This document shows positions 9,493-19,494 of a stretch of 60,785 nucleotides of DNA, piece by piece. The notes under the pieces are model-generated. The model was not told where the DNA came from. It was given only the letters and a program-made list of their open reading frames with translations, and did not search any database. Both the position numbers and the translations under genes were made by a program. Origin of the DNA: Clostridium sp. OF09-36 (GTDB taxonomy: Bacteria; Bacillota; Clostridia; Lachnospirales; Lachnospiraceae); NCBI RefSeq assembly GCF_003481985.1, contig NZ_QUMD01000020.1, forward strand, positions 1-60,785, given 5' to 3'. How positions within the stretch are numbered: the first letter of the stretch is position 1; every line of letters starts with the position of its first letter.

Positions 9493-10899
9493 TTACAGAT
9501 TCGTAGCCAGCGGCAATGAAAAGATAAATTCCGATCCCACGCCTTCCGTACTGACGACATCGATATTTTCCCCATGTGCCTGAATGATTTCTTTTACAAT
9601 GGCAAGTCCGAGACCGGTTCCTTTTTTATCTTTTCCGCGGGACAGGTCCGATTTATAGAAACGGTCGAATACCTTCTTCACACTGTCCTTCGGAATTCCG
9701 ATGCCCGTATCCTTTACCGAAACAAAGATCTTTTCGTTTTTTATGCGGGTCTGGATGTAAATCGTGGAATCCTGATGGCTAAACTTAATGGCATTATCGA
9801 TTAGGTTGTAAAGCACCTGCTGGATCTTTCCAAGGTCCGCATAGACCATCTGGATGTTATCGGAAAAGGTCAGCTCAAAGTTGATATTTTTCTTGCCGCA
9901 GGTTCCCTCAAAGGATGCCGCCGTGTCCTTGATCACGCGGTTGATATCAAAGCTGGAGCGGGAAAGATAGCCCTTGCTGTCTAAAGAGTTTAAGGTCAGC
10001 ATTCCCTGGGTCAGTGTTGTTAAACGTTCCGTTTCAGAAATAACGCGCGTTAAATATTTTTCATACATTTCCGGCGGGATGGTTCCGTCGATAATGGCCT
10101 CCAGATACCCTTTGATGGAGGTCAGCGGCGAACGGAAATCGTGGGAAACATTGGCGATAAAGTTTCGCTGGTATTCCTCCAGCTTATTGAGTTCCCCAGA
10201 CATATAGTTTAATGTACCAGCGAGATACCCCATCTCGTCACGGGTATTCAACTCGATCTGGTAGTCCAGATTTCCCTGGGCGTATTCGTTGGCCCCTTCC
10301 GTAATCTTCTTTAACGGAAAATATACGGTCTTGGTAAACACAAGAAGAATGATCAGCGACAAGATAAACAGGATTCCAGCCGTGATGTAAACCACATTCA
10401 GGTTCGAATTGCTCATTTCCCAGATCACACTCATGGGCAGATGCACCAGCACATAGCCGTATGTATTATAATTTCCGGTAATCGGTGCCGAAACACTCAG
10501 CACATCATACGGAAACAAATCATAATAAGATCCGGTCGAGTACGATTTGTTTCCCGTTGCAGTCGGATCAAACCCGTCTATGGTCGTCCCCGCCCGCTTG
10601 TTCTGCTCACTGTCCACCACAATGATTCCCTGCCGGTTGACCACCCAGATCTCCGCCCGCACAAACTTTGCCACCGCCTGAAGCTGCGGATAAACGGAAT
10701 CCAGATCCTGCTTTTTCCCCTGGTATACACTGCTGTAGGCAGATGCGATCAGGTTTGCTTCATCGTACATGGCTTCTGCCTGATTCTTTATCTGGTTTTT
10801 GTTCATCAGCTGTGCGGAAAATGTCGCGATCGACGCAAACCCCAGCAGTCCAAAGACCAGATAACCCAATATAAATTTGTAATAGAGTGAATGTTTCAT
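9493..10899 (-). CDS. Sensor histidine kinase (two TM, HAMP, HisKA, HATPase)
   Basis: A 468-residue membrane sensor. The start chosen is the ATG at 10899 (MKHSLYYKF) because the upstream part of the open frame is non-protein-like and AGGTG precedes this codon. A first membrane helix (about 10-32), an extracellular Cache/PAS-like domain (to about 165), a second helix (ITAGILFILSLIILLV), a HAMP segment, the phospho-acceptor motif NVSHDFRSPL and the ATP site (NLIDNAIKF, DTGIGIP, GTGLGLAI) follow. The layout matches WalK/PhoR-type kinases. Its probable partner is the regulator at 7388-8098. Confidence 0.9.
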   Translation of the reverse strand: MKHSLYYKFILGYLVFGLLGFASIATFSAQLMNKNQIKNQAEAMYDEANLIASAYSSVYQGKKQDLDSVYPQLQAVAKFVRAEIWVVNRQGIIVVDSEQNKRAGTTIDGFDPTATGNKSYSTGSYYDLFPYDVLSVSAPITGNYNTYGYVLVHLPMSVIWEMSNSNLNVVYITAGILFILSLIILLVFTKTVYFPLKKITEGANEYAQGNLDYQIELNTRDEMGYLAGTLNYMSGELNKLEEYQRNFIANVSHDFRSPLTSIKGYLEAIIDGTIPPEMYEKYLTRVISETERLTTLTQGMLTLNSLDSKGYLSRSSFDINRVIKDTAASFEGTCGKKNINFELTFSDNIQMVYADLGKIQQVLYNLIDNAIKFSHQDSTIYIQTRIKNEKIFVSVKDTGIGIPKDSVKKVFDRFYKSDLSRGKDKKGTGLGLAIVKEIIQAHGENIDVVSTEGVGSEFIFSLPLATNL

Positions 10900-11036
10900 A
10901 TCTGCACCTAAACCCCTTATGTTGTCATCGGCCTCTTGTAGCTGTGCGGATGCAAAAGCCGATGCGATGTCTGACTCCTTTTGCATTATATTTATTCTAT
11001 CATAATCCCAGCCCGAAATAAATCCACAGACGACAA

Positions 11037-11145
11037 AAAGCACGCTCGCGCGTGCTTTCTGTTTAGGAGTTGAGTTTCTGATTTCACGGGTCAGATGAAA
11101 CCAGACGAAATGTATAGAATATTCACATGTAGTTAGTTGCGGCTA
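11037..11145 (-). ncRNA. Candidate small RNA with two hairpins and terminator
   Basis: Read on the minus strand, about 109 bases lie between a TATAAT box (11157-11152) and an intrinsic terminator (11061-11037; stem AAAGCACGC with GCGTGCTTT, then T-rich). Inside is a 10-bp hairpin (11077-11086 with 11096-11105, one wobble pair) with a 9-base loop. No open reading frame with a ribosome site exists: the only ATG is followed at once by TGA. A-tracts upstream (11183-11213) could act as an UP element. The terminator also serves the regulator gene upstream, so an alternative is that this is only a long 3' region. No known RNA family is recognised. Confidence 0.45.
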
Positions 11146-11183
11146 ACTGTCATTATATTAGCATAGGCTAACTTATTTTGCAA
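11132..11183 (-). promoter_or_regulatory. Promoter overlapped by two TTAG-N6-CTAA dyads
   Basis: Minus-strand TATAAT is at 11157-11152; a TTGCAA at 11183-11178 is a possible -35 with a long spacer. Two dyads with arms TTAG and CTAA and a 6-base spacer lie at 11132-11147 (near the start site) and 11158-11172 (between -35 and -10). Operators placed like this usually repress. The half sites resemble those of DtxR/IdeR-type metalloregulators, but the spacing differs from the classical box, so the regulator is unknown. Confidence 0.5.
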
Positions 11184-11211
11184 CCCCTTTTTTCAATTTT
11201 TTTAAATTTTT

Positions 11212-11972
11212 TTACCGGCTCCGGTCCTGATACTCCGACGGGGAGATCCCCGTCACCTTTTTGAACTGGGCGCTGAAATATGCCGTATCGGAATATCCCA
11301 CCTGCTCCGCCACCTCGTAAACCTTCACCCGGCAGTCTTTTAACAGGGTCATGGCTTTCTTCATCCGGTACCAGGTAAGATAGTTGGTGAACGTGTAGTC
11401 CGTCTCTTTTTTGAATACGCGGCTTAAATATCCTTCGCTGATTTCCAGCTTTCCTGCTACCGTGCTGATATTGATATCTTCCCGGTAATGCTCCCGGATC
11501 AGCTGCACAGCCTGCTCTACATATTTATTTTTTGTATTTTTGACCGGACTTAAGCGAAGGACCGGCGCATCGGCACTGGCATCTGTCTGGGTTTCCCGCG
11601 CATCCCGAAGTCCCTGGATATGGCGGACCGCTGCCTCAAGCTCTCCATCTTTTAGCGGCTTTAAAAGGTAATCACTGACACCAAGACGCAGTGCACTCTG
11701 GCATATTTAAAATCACTGTATGCCGTCAGGATAATGAAGCGCGCCTGACAGCCTTCCGCCCGCAGCTTTGTGATCATCTCCACACCGTCCATCCTGGGCA
11801 TCTTGACATCGGTTACCACAAGATCCGGTGACAGCCGCTTCACAAGCTCTGCCCCTTCTTCCCCATTGGCAGCTTCCCCCACGATCACACAGTCTAACGC
11901 AGACCAGTCGATCGTCAGGATAATTCCCTTTCTTGCCATGGTTTCGTCTTCCACGACTACGACTCTATCCAT
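11212..11972 (-). CDS. AraC-type response regulator of the YesN/HptR class (one-base frameshift)
   Basis: The receiver domain (VVVVEDE, DLVVTDVKMPRMDG) and the C-terminal AraC-type double helix-turn-helix (SEGYLSRVFKKE, GYSDTAYFSAQFKK) are in two frames. Adding one base at about 11700 (GCCCAG for GCCAG on the coding strand) joins them into one protein of about 253 residues. The start at 11972 has AAGGA eight bases upstream; it overlaps the kinase stop by a few bases, a sign of translational coupling. It is the last gene of the sugar-phosphate module and should bind direct repeats such as those upstream of the binding-protein gene at 20.6 kb. Confidence 0.87.
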
Positions 11973-13667
11973 TGTTTTCATCCTTTCGAAACGGCAGACG
12001 CAGCGTCACGGTAGTCCCGTCCTCCTCTACCTGCGCATGCATCCCGTATGTTTCCCCATAATAGATTTTCAAGATCTGAATGACATTGTAAAGTCCCAGA
12101 TGTCCGTCCCGCTTTGCCGGTGCCGGGCTGTTGATCCAGTCCACCATATCCGCACTCATTCCACATCCGTCATCGGTCACGGAGATACTTAATACTCCGT
12201 CTTTCTGCGCTGCATAGATACAGATATAACCATTGTCACAGCCATCCAGCCCGTGAATGATGGCATTTTCCACCAGCGGCTGCAGGATCATCTTCGGAAT
12301 CATACATTCTTCCAGCTGGTCCGGAATTTCTGTCTCATAAAGGAATCGTCCGCTGAACCGGATCTTCTGGATTCGGATGTAACTGTCTATGGTGTCCAGT
12401 TCTTCCTTTAATGGAATAAAGGGCTTGCTGGATATGCTCTTTCGCAAAATGACTGCCAGGTTTTCCGCCAGCACTGCAATTTCCGGAATCTGCCTGATCC
12501 TGGCATTCCATTTGATGGTATCCAGCGTATTGTACAGAAAATGCGGGTTCAGCTGTGTCTGGTAGAGACGCAGCGTTGTCTCATTTAAATCCTTCTGTTT
12601 CTGCACTCTTTCTTCCAGGTAACTGTTTAAATCGATTACCATTCTGTTGAAGCTTTCGGTCAGCCGCCCGAGTTCATCGTTTCGCGTGCTGCGGACCCGG
12701 ATACTCAGATCTCCTGCTTTCACCTTTTCCATAGCTTTATCCAGCTGGCTGACTGGTTTTGCAATGCTCCGCGTCAGGATGCCGGAAATGCTTAAGCACA
12801 GGCACAGACTTAACAGGGACATGGCAAGGATCACCGTGCCCATGGTCTGCATGGCCGGTGCGCTGATCGGCGCCTGCCTGCATAGGATCACGGAAAAGCC
12901 GCGTTCCGGCTCGTTCACCCGCAGATACTGTGTATCATCCTCCGTGTTCGTCTGCTTCTCCATTCCGGCTGCGATCTCTTCCATTTTTTCAGCATCGTAA
13001 TCTGGTCTGGAGCAGTAAATGGGACGCTGGTGCGCGTCCAGAAGTAAAATGGTATCGGTCAGGGAATAAAAACCGCTGAAAATGCTGTCGAAATTCTCCC
13101 TTGTGAAGTCCAGTACCAGGTATCCGGTTCTAGCTCCTCCTGAATTTTCGATTGGATAAGCGCCCTGCATCAGCACACGGCTGTCCGTCAGGTTCAGATA
13201 CGGGTCTGTCCGGTACCAGGTCATCTGTTTTTTCCCGGAAGCTTTTTTCAAAAGTCCCCAGTAAACCGGAAGACGATCCCCGCGCGTCATCGTATCCGTC
13301 GTAAAGCGCAGCCTTCCTCCGACATCGTAAACGCTGATCTGCGCATGTCCGTATATTTCCTTGGATGCCTGATACAGCGACACATACATGCCGCGCTGCA
13401 TTTCCACCGTAGTCGTATCGATCATATAGCGGGCCACGGAACCATCCTTTGTCTGTTCCCGGCAGACATTCTCGCAGTCCTCCAAAAGTGCTGTAAACCG
13501 GCTGCTGATCTCTGAGATCTGCCGCTGTGCTTCCTGTTCGCTCTGCCGGTTTAAGGATGCGGTAAACAGCCGGACCATCACAATACTGGAAAGAAAGAGC
13601 GGCACCAGGCGACCGCCAGGCACGCCAGGAACACCCGTCCCCGGAATGAAAGGTGGATTTTTTTCAT
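11965..13667 (-). CDS. YesM/HptS-type sensor histidine kinase (one-base frameshift near the start)
   Basis: Kinase of the LytS/YesM class. The true start is the ATG at 13667 (ribosome site GGAGGTG), overlapping the stop of the binding protein as ATGA. The first frame gives MKKIHLSFRGRVFLACLAVA and then shifts; adding one base at about 13609 restores ALVPLFLSSIVMV. An extracellular domain (about 35-285), a second membrane helix, HAMP, the phospho-acceptor region QLNPHFLYNTLDTIKW and the ATP site (VENAIIHG, DDGCGM, GLYNV) follow. It probably receives its signal through the adjacent binding protein, as in HptA-HptS systems. Confidence 0.87.
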
Positions 13668-14691
13668 GATGCACCTCCCATTCCTGCTTCCGCATCCGAT
13701 ATGGATTTCCACAATTCCAGGATTTTTCTTTTTTCCATAGAAATGGTTTCAAAATCAGCATCCGGAAGCGGCAGCCTTTCGAGAGCATCCATCCCCTTTG
13801 GTGTCTCCACATCCTGCCGTACCGACCTTCGGCTCTGACTGTCCATAAGAATTTTCTGCACATCTTTGCTGAGGGTAAACTCCAGAAACTGTTTTGCAGT
13901 TTCTTCATGCACAGTTCCCCGGCGGATGGCTGTTCCTTCCAGGACCAGAAGTGTGCCTTCTTCCGGGTAAATATAATCTACATCAGCTCCGCTGCTGCGA
14001 AGTGCCTGCGCAGTTTCCTCCGTCGTCACGCCTACACTGCAGCGGCCATCCAGAATTTCTTCCTTTACCTGGGCGATGTTTTCCAGCAGATTATGATCCA
14101 GCTTGCCGGCAAGTTCCTGCACGTACTGTTCTTTTTCCGGGCTGACCAGGGCTGCGGCTGCAGGGCAGTCAGAGAAATATCCGATTTTTCCGGGTCCGCA
14201 AATGCTACCCTGCCTTTCCACCTCGGCTCCAGCAGACTTGCCCACCCAACCGGAAGTTCCCGGTAAGTCACGACATTCGTGTTGTACATAATGACCAGCG
14301 GAAGGACTGAGAATGCGCTCCAGCTGTGGTCCACCGAACGGAATGTCTCTGCAACCGCTGCCTCCTGGGCGCTTTCGTAAGGCATCCAAAGCGCCGCATA
14401 CTCATCCAGAAGTTCGGTACTCACCCCAAATGCAAGATCCCAGTCTTTCGCCTGTTCAAACATCTGCCGCACGTTTTCCGATGTTCCTGCCTTCACTTCC
14501 ACGCTCAGACCGGTGCGCTCCTCAAACTCTTTTACCACCGGCTCGTAAACCAATGGCTCCTGGTCCGTACAGATCACCAGATCAGCTGGTACCTGTGTCT
14601 GCGCAAACATCGATCCTGCCGTTTTCTTCCCGCAGGCAGAAAGCAGCATCGGTATTGCCGCCAGAATCCATATCCTTCTCCTGATCTTCAC
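13664..14691 (-). CDS. Lipoprotein ferric-type binding protein acting as sensor subunit (HptA-like; one-base frameshift)
   Basis: A solute-binding protein of the ferric/sugar-phosphate type. A lipobox MLLSACGKK follows the signal peptide. The start chosen is the GTG at 14691 with GGGGAG seven bases upstream; an ATG at 14706 is possible. The N-terminal lobe (VICTDQEPLVYEPVV, FADPEKSDISLTA) and the C-terminal lobe (LVSPEKEQYVQELAGK, DVDYIYPEEGT) lie in two frames. One extra base at about 14160 joins them into about 340 residues. It overlaps the kinase start, so it is likely the extracellular sensor of the two-component system, not the transport subunit, which is encoded separately at 19495-20619. 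Confidence 0.85.
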
Positions 14692-14880
14692 TCGTGTTCT
14701 CCCCATTTCCGTTGCTTTAAAAAAATCCCCTTTTTCCCATGTTTCTGCTTTTCATTATAGCAGAAAACACTGGAAAACGGGGATTTTCTATTTTACATCT
14801 TCCTTAGCGAAACCGTCTCGTTCCGCTACCATTTTCGCATCTGGACAGTCCAGAAAGAGGCAGGACAATTCCGGTTTCCG

Positions 14881-16320
14881 TTACAGTCCCAGGAATTTTT
14901 CAAAGATCTCGCAGATCATCACGGCTTCATGCTCGGTCTCCATCTCACAAAAGATCCGAAGAAGCGGCTCTGTTCCCGAGAAACGCGTGCTGACCCAGCC
15001 ACCATTTTTTAAGTAAACCTTGCAGCCGTCCATGTAGGAAATATGATCCACCTCAAACGGGATCTCCGGCAATGCCTGGTCGATCATCAGCGTCTTATGG
15101 ATCCGCTCTTTCTCCTCTGCGGTAAAGCGGTATGCCCGCTCCTCCATATGGATCTCGCCGTATTCTTTGCGGATATCTTCCGCGATCTCCGACAGTTTTT
15201 TGCCGCTGACTGCCATCATTTCGACCAGCAAGGACGCCGCGTAGATGCCATCCTTTCCGTGAATGTGTCCCTTCACGGTCAAACCTCCGGAAGACTCGCC
15301 GCCGATGATCGCATCGGTCTCCTGCATCTTTGCGGAAATGTACTTAAAGCCGACCGGCACCTCATAACACTTCTGTCCGAAGCTTTCTGCCACCTTGTCC
15401 AGCACATGCGTGGTAGAAAGATTTCTCACCACCGGACCGCGCCAGCCGCGGTATTTCAGCAGATAGTAATACAGCATGACCAGAATGGTGTTTGCATGGA
15501 GATAATGTCCTTTATCGTCGATGACGCCAAGCCGGTCTGCATCTCCGTCCGTCGCAATGCCGATGTCGCAGTAACGGTCCAGCACGTAGTTCTGCAGATT
15601 GCGCAGGGTATTCTCGGTCGGAGCCGGCATCTTTCCGCCAAACAGGGTATCATGCTGGGCATTGATGGTCTCTACCGTACAGCGCGCAATGGAAAGGATG
15701 GTGCAGAGTGCCGTCAGGCTGACCCCGTACATCGGATCGATCGCAATGCGCAGATCGCGTTCCCGGATCGCATCCAGATTGATCAGGGAGATGATGTTGT
15801 CCAGATATTCGTTCATGGGGTTCATCTCCACCACCTGGCCGCTCTTCACCAGTTCCTGGTAAGCGTGCGGCGGCATCTGCCCGTATTCCTCCGGATCCGG
15901 GACATAAAGCTCATCTGCCTGTTTTAAATAGCGTTCAATATCTGCGGTCTGATGCTCATCCGCATCTCTTCCACCCTTCGTAAAGACCTTGATCCCATTG
16001 TAGATGGCCGGATTGTGGCTCGCTGTCACCATCATGCCATAATCCAGGTCATGTTTCATCACATAGAACATTACAAGCGGTGTCGGAGAACTCCGGTCCA
16101 CAAACAGCACTTTGATTCCCTGCTGCCCAAAGATCTCGCAGGACCAGATGACTGCTTCCTTGGAAAGGAACCGGCGGTCATAGCCGATCACCACCGGCTT
16201 GTCCTCCACATGTTCTGCTTTCATTTTTAAAGCCATCGCAAGCGCGAGCTTCTGGATATTTTCTTTTGTAAATTCTTCCCCAATGATGGCTCTCCAGCCA
16301 CCAGTGCCAAATTTTATCAT
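14881..16320 (-). CDS. Phosphoglucomutase/phosphomannomutase family protein
   Basis: A 479-residue alpha-D-phosphohexomutase that interconverts hexose 6- and 1-phosphates. The serine loop TASHNPA (about residue 103), the metal loop DGDADR, the sugar loop GGESSGG and the phosphate loop in STRFSGTEPLLRI are all intact. The ATG at 16320 is chosen since GAGGTG lies five bases upstream; a GTG at 16326 is possible. It lies 46 bp behind the permease gene and 190 bp before the binding protein, on the same strand. Its place inside a ferric-type ABC/two-component locus is the main hint that the transported solute is a sugar phosphate. Confidence 0.93.
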   Translation of the reverse strand: MIKFGTGGWRAIIGEEFTKENIQKLALAMALKMKAEHVEDKPVVIGYDRRFLSKEAVIWSCEIFGQQGIKVLFVDRSSPTPLVMFYVMKHDLDYGMMVTASHNPAIYNGIKVFTKGGRDADEHQTADIERYLKQADELYVPDPEEYGQMPPHAYQELVKSGQVVEMNPMNEYLDNIISLINLDAIRERDLRIAIDPMYGVSLTALCTILSIARCTVETINAQHDTLFGGKMPAPTENTLRNLQNYVLDRYCDIGIATDGDADRLGVIDDKGHYLHANTILVMLYYYLLKYRGWRGPVVRNLSTTHVLDKVAESFGQKCYEVPVGFKYISAKMQETDAIIGGESSGGLTVKGHIHGKDGIYAASLLVEMMAVSGKKLSEIAEDIRKEYGEIHMEERAYRFTAEEKERIHKTLMIDQALPEIPFEVDHISYMDGCKVYLKNGGWVSTRFSGTEPLLRIFCEMETEHEAVMICEIFEKFLGL

Positions 16321-16365
16321 AGCCACACCTCATTTTTTGCACTTGTTCCAGTATGCGTTCACCAC

Positions 16366-18017
16366 TCAGACGACGGATACCCTGCCCTTGCTGACTTTCA
16401 AAAAGATAAGCAGGGAGATGACTGTGCTGACGGTCAGGATCGATGCCAGCGCTGCCGCGGTACCGAAACTGTTTCTTACAACCTCCGTATAAATAGCCAC
16501 GGAGATGGTGCTGGTCTTGCCGCCGTACAGCATCACGCTGGAAGACAGCTCGTTGATACAGGTGATCCAGCTTAAGATCGCGCCGGAAAGAACACCCGGT
16601 GCCATCAGTCTTGCAGTCACATTTACAAAGGTTTTCATCGGGGAAACACCCAGGCTGATGGAAGCCTCCTCCACACTTACATCCATCTGCTGCAGGAATG
16701 CACTGCCGGAACGGACTGTGTAAGGCAGTTTCCGGACGATAAAAGCAATGATCATGATCATGGCCGTACCGGTTAAGATCATCGGCTGCTTGTTAAATGC
16801 AACGATCAAGCTGATACCAAGAACAGCACCCGGGATCACAAACGGGAACATGATCAGCAGATCCATCAGCTGTCCTGCCAGACCTTTCTGACGCACGACG
16901 ATGTAAGAGATCAGCATGCCCAGAATGATGATGAACACGATCGCAATCGAAGAGAATACGAAGGTATTGCGGATGTTGGTCCACAGGCGGTTGAAGATCG
17001 TCACATAACTCTCCAGACTGAAGCCTTTCTGGAAGCCGGTGAAATCGCACTTGATAAAGCTGCTGACAATGACTACGATCTGCGGCATAATGCCGATGAG
17101 GGTCACCAGCATAACCGGCAGGGTCACCAGTGCACGTTTGCCTCCGTGAAGAACCTCTTCCTTCGGCGGACGCATGGCAGTCATGACATAGTTTTTCCGG
17201 CTCACAAAGTATTTCTGAACCAGAAGCACTGTGGTGGAGCAAAGTACAACAACCACGGACAAAGCGCTCGCCAGATGTGCATTTCCGCCGATCTCACTCA
17301 TGTACTCATTGTATACAAGAACTGGCAGGACCATGTAGCCTCGCCGATCAGCATCGGGGTACCGAAATCTGCCAGGCTGGTCATAAATACCATAATGGCG
17401 CCTGCCGCAATGGACGGAGCCACAACCGGCAGAGTGACTGTCAGAAGGCGGCGCAGCTTATTGCTTCCCAGATTTTCCGCTGCCTCCTCAATACTGGAAT
17501 CGATGCTTCCCATGGCACCCGACGTATACAGGTACACATAAGGGAACAGTTTAAACGTAAATACCAGGATGATCCCCAGTTTCCCATATATACTCGGAAG
17601 ATGGATCCCGATCTTCGCAAACATACTGGTGATAAATCCCGCGCGGCCAAACAGCATGATCCAGCTGTAAGCACCGATGAACGGCGGGCTCATCAGACTC
17701 ATGATAATGAAGATATGAATAAAGTTCTTACCGAATACATTGTAGCGGGACATGATGTAAGCGATCGGCACGCCCACAAGAAGTGTGGTACAGGTCGTCA
17801 CGATCGACACAAACAGGCTTCGTCCCAGTGCCGAATAGTAATACTTTTTCGTAAAGAACCGGATGTAGTTCTCAAAAGTAAACCCGGCTGTCTTATTTGA
17901 GAAAAAGCTTCGGGTGATCAGGGTACAGAACGGGTAGATCAGAAAGATCAGCATAAAACCGATCACTACCACCTTAACCCAGAACCAGAAGTCCAGTTTT
18001 TTGCGGGATGTTACCAT
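16366..18017 (-). CDS. Ferric/sugar-phosphate-type ABC permease, fused double permease (AfuB/FbpB-like; one-base frameshift)
   Basis: A membrane permease of about 550 residues with about 12 helices in two homologous halves. Each half ends in an EAA-type loop (EEAAENLGSNKLRRL in the first, EEASISLGVSPMKTF in the second). Adding one base at about 17340 (GAGGGC for GAGGC on the coding strand) joins the halves as IGEGYMVLPVL. The start at 18017 overlaps the ATPase stop by seven bases. It should pair with the ATPase at 18011-19090 and the binding protein at 19495-20619. Fused permeases occur in both FbpB and the sugar-phosphate importer AfuB. Confidence 0.88.
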
Positions 18018-19090
18018 GAAATCACCTCCTGGGTTGCCGCATCGTAAACGCCTACCGCATTGATGTCAAAGTTTACTTTCACGTTTTCTCCATCCGGGCG
18101 GACGGTCTGCACATCCTTGGTGTATTCGTTGAGCTGCAGGGTCTGACCGTTATTTAACTCGATCTCGTACTCAATGAAATCGCCCAGGAAGGTCGACATC
18201 ACGATCTTGCCCGGAAGTCCATTTGTCTCATCGAAGAACAGCTGCTCCGGTCTTGCAGAGATGATGCCCTTGCCCGCGTACGGTTTCTTTAATTTGCAGG
18301 TAATGCTGCATTCGTCCTTAATATTCAAAACGGCTGCCTCCGGATTTTTGCCGTCCACTTCGCATTCCACAAAATTGGAAACGCCGATAAAGCCTGCAAC
18401 GAACGTATTCTCCGGTTTCTTATAGATTGCTTCCGGCGTTCCCACCTGCATGATGTTGCCCTCTTTCATGACCGCGATCCGGTCTGAGATTGCCAGGGCC
18501 TCCTCCTGATCGTGGGTAACGTAAATGGTGGTAATGCCCAGTCTCCGCTGCAGCTTCTTGATCGCAGTTCTCATCTGTACGCGAAGCTTTGCATCCAGGT
18601 TGGAAAGCGGCTCATCCATCAAAAGCACGCCAGGCTCAATGACAAACGCACGCGCCAGCGCCACACGCTGCTGCTGACCACCGGAAAGTTCATTTGGTTT
18701 TCTGTCTTTTAATTTTCCGATCTGAACCAGCTCCAGTGCCTCTTCCACCTTGCCCGGGATCTGCTCCTTCGGACACTTCTTGGCTTTCAGACCGTATGCC
18801 ACGTTTTCCGCTACCGTCAGGTGCGGGAAGATCGCATAGTTCTGGAACACCATACCAATATCACGCTTGTGCGCTTCCAGGTTGTTGATCACCTTGTCAT
18901 CAAAACAGATCTCACCGCCGTCCACGCTGTTGAATCCTGCGATCATACGAAGCAGTGTTGTCTTGCCGCAGCCGGACGGTCCCAGCAGCGTAAAAAATTC
19001 CCCCGGTTTAATTTCCAGATCCACTCCATTTAATGCGGTAAAATTTCCGTATTTCTTTACGGCCTTTTTTATGATCACTGCATGACTCAT
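18011..19090 (-). CDS. ABC transporter ATP-binding protein (FbpC/AfuC/PotA type)
   Basis: A 359-residue ATPase. Walker A is GPSGCGKTT, the Q-loop is VFQNYAIFPH, the signature is LSGGQQQR, Walker B is LLMDEPLSNLD and the switch is THDQEEA. A C-terminal TOBE regulatory domain follows (about 270-355). The ATG at 19090 is chosen because GGAGG lies seven bases upstream; two earlier in-frame ATGs have poor spacing. It energises the permease encoded directly downstream. The 404-bp gap before it holds a terminator hairpin and a full dispersed repeat, so its mRNA level is probably lower than that of the binding protein. Confidence 0.93.
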   Translation of the reverse strand: MSHAVIIKKAVKKYGNFTALNGVDLEIKPGEFFTLLGPSGCGKTTLLRMIAGFNSVDGGEICFDDKVINNLEAHKRDIGMVFQNYAIFPHLTVAENVAYGLKAKKCPKEQIPGKVEEALELVQIGKLKDRKPNELSGGQQQRVALARAFVIEPGVLLMDEPLSNLDAKLRVQMRTAIKKLQRRLGITTIYVTHDQEEALAISDRIAVMKEGNIMQVGTPEAIYKKPENTFVAGFIGVSNFVECEVDGKNPEAAVLNIKDECSITCKLKKPYAGKGIISARPEQLFFDETNGLPGKIVMSTFLGDFIEYEIELNNGQTLQLNEYTKDVQTVRPDGENVKVNFDINAVGVYDAATQEVISW

Positions 19091-19217
19091 ATTCATTCCT
19101 CCATTCCTGTCCACCTGTGGCCGTTTGAATCCGACCGGTGTTTTACAAGCCTCTCCGGCGCTCCGCCCTTGCAGGGCATTTTCATACGATAGAATGTTCC
19201 TGTGAAGCGGGTAGGAA

Positions 19218-19255
19218 AAGACTGCCCGCCCGCTTGGGGCAAGGCAGTCTTTTTG
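19218..19255 (-). terminator. Partial terminator inside the importer operon
   Basis: AAAAGACTGCC and GGCAGTCTTTTT form an 11-12 bp stem with a GC-rich loop between the binding-protein gene and the ATPase gene. T-rich ends appear on both strands. In binding-protein-dependent operons such hairpins often lower expression of the membrane genes relative to the binding protein. Confidence 0.65.
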
Positions 19256-19359
19256 ATGTTCACGTTCTATTGATTTCCATATTGCCTTTTAATCGTGCAC
19301 AAAGCTGCGTTTTTCTGCTGCAGCTGACATATGGCTAACGCACGCCGGCAAAATTAATC

Positions 19360-19492
19360 GTTACTGTTCTCGCGTTGCGCAAACAGCAACGGATTTTGCC
19401 GATGCTTCGCATTCCAAATCGGCAAAATCTGCTACCACAACGGTATCGTACGGAATTTTCAGTTCAGAAAATTCCTACCCGTGTACAGTAAC
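19360..19492. repeat. Full-length 133-bp dispersed palindromic repeat, copy A
   Basis: It starts GTTACTGTTC and ends GTGTACAGTAAC. Order of parts: head hairpin; a stem GATTTTGCCGAT with ATCGGCAAAATC around GCTTCGCATTCCAA; a stem GGAATTTTC with GAAAATTCC around AGTTCA; terminal inverted repeat. It begins two bases downstream of the binding-protein stop. The length equals that of copy B at 39796-39928. It carries no coding sequence. Confidence 0.85.
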
Positions 19493-19494
19493 AA

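Noticed and set aside
13667..13908. An N-terminal extension of about 80 residues on the YesM-type kinase
   Set aside because: It is an out-of-frame reading of the upstream binding-protein gene; the ATG with GGAGGTG at 13667 gives a normal signal-anchor start.
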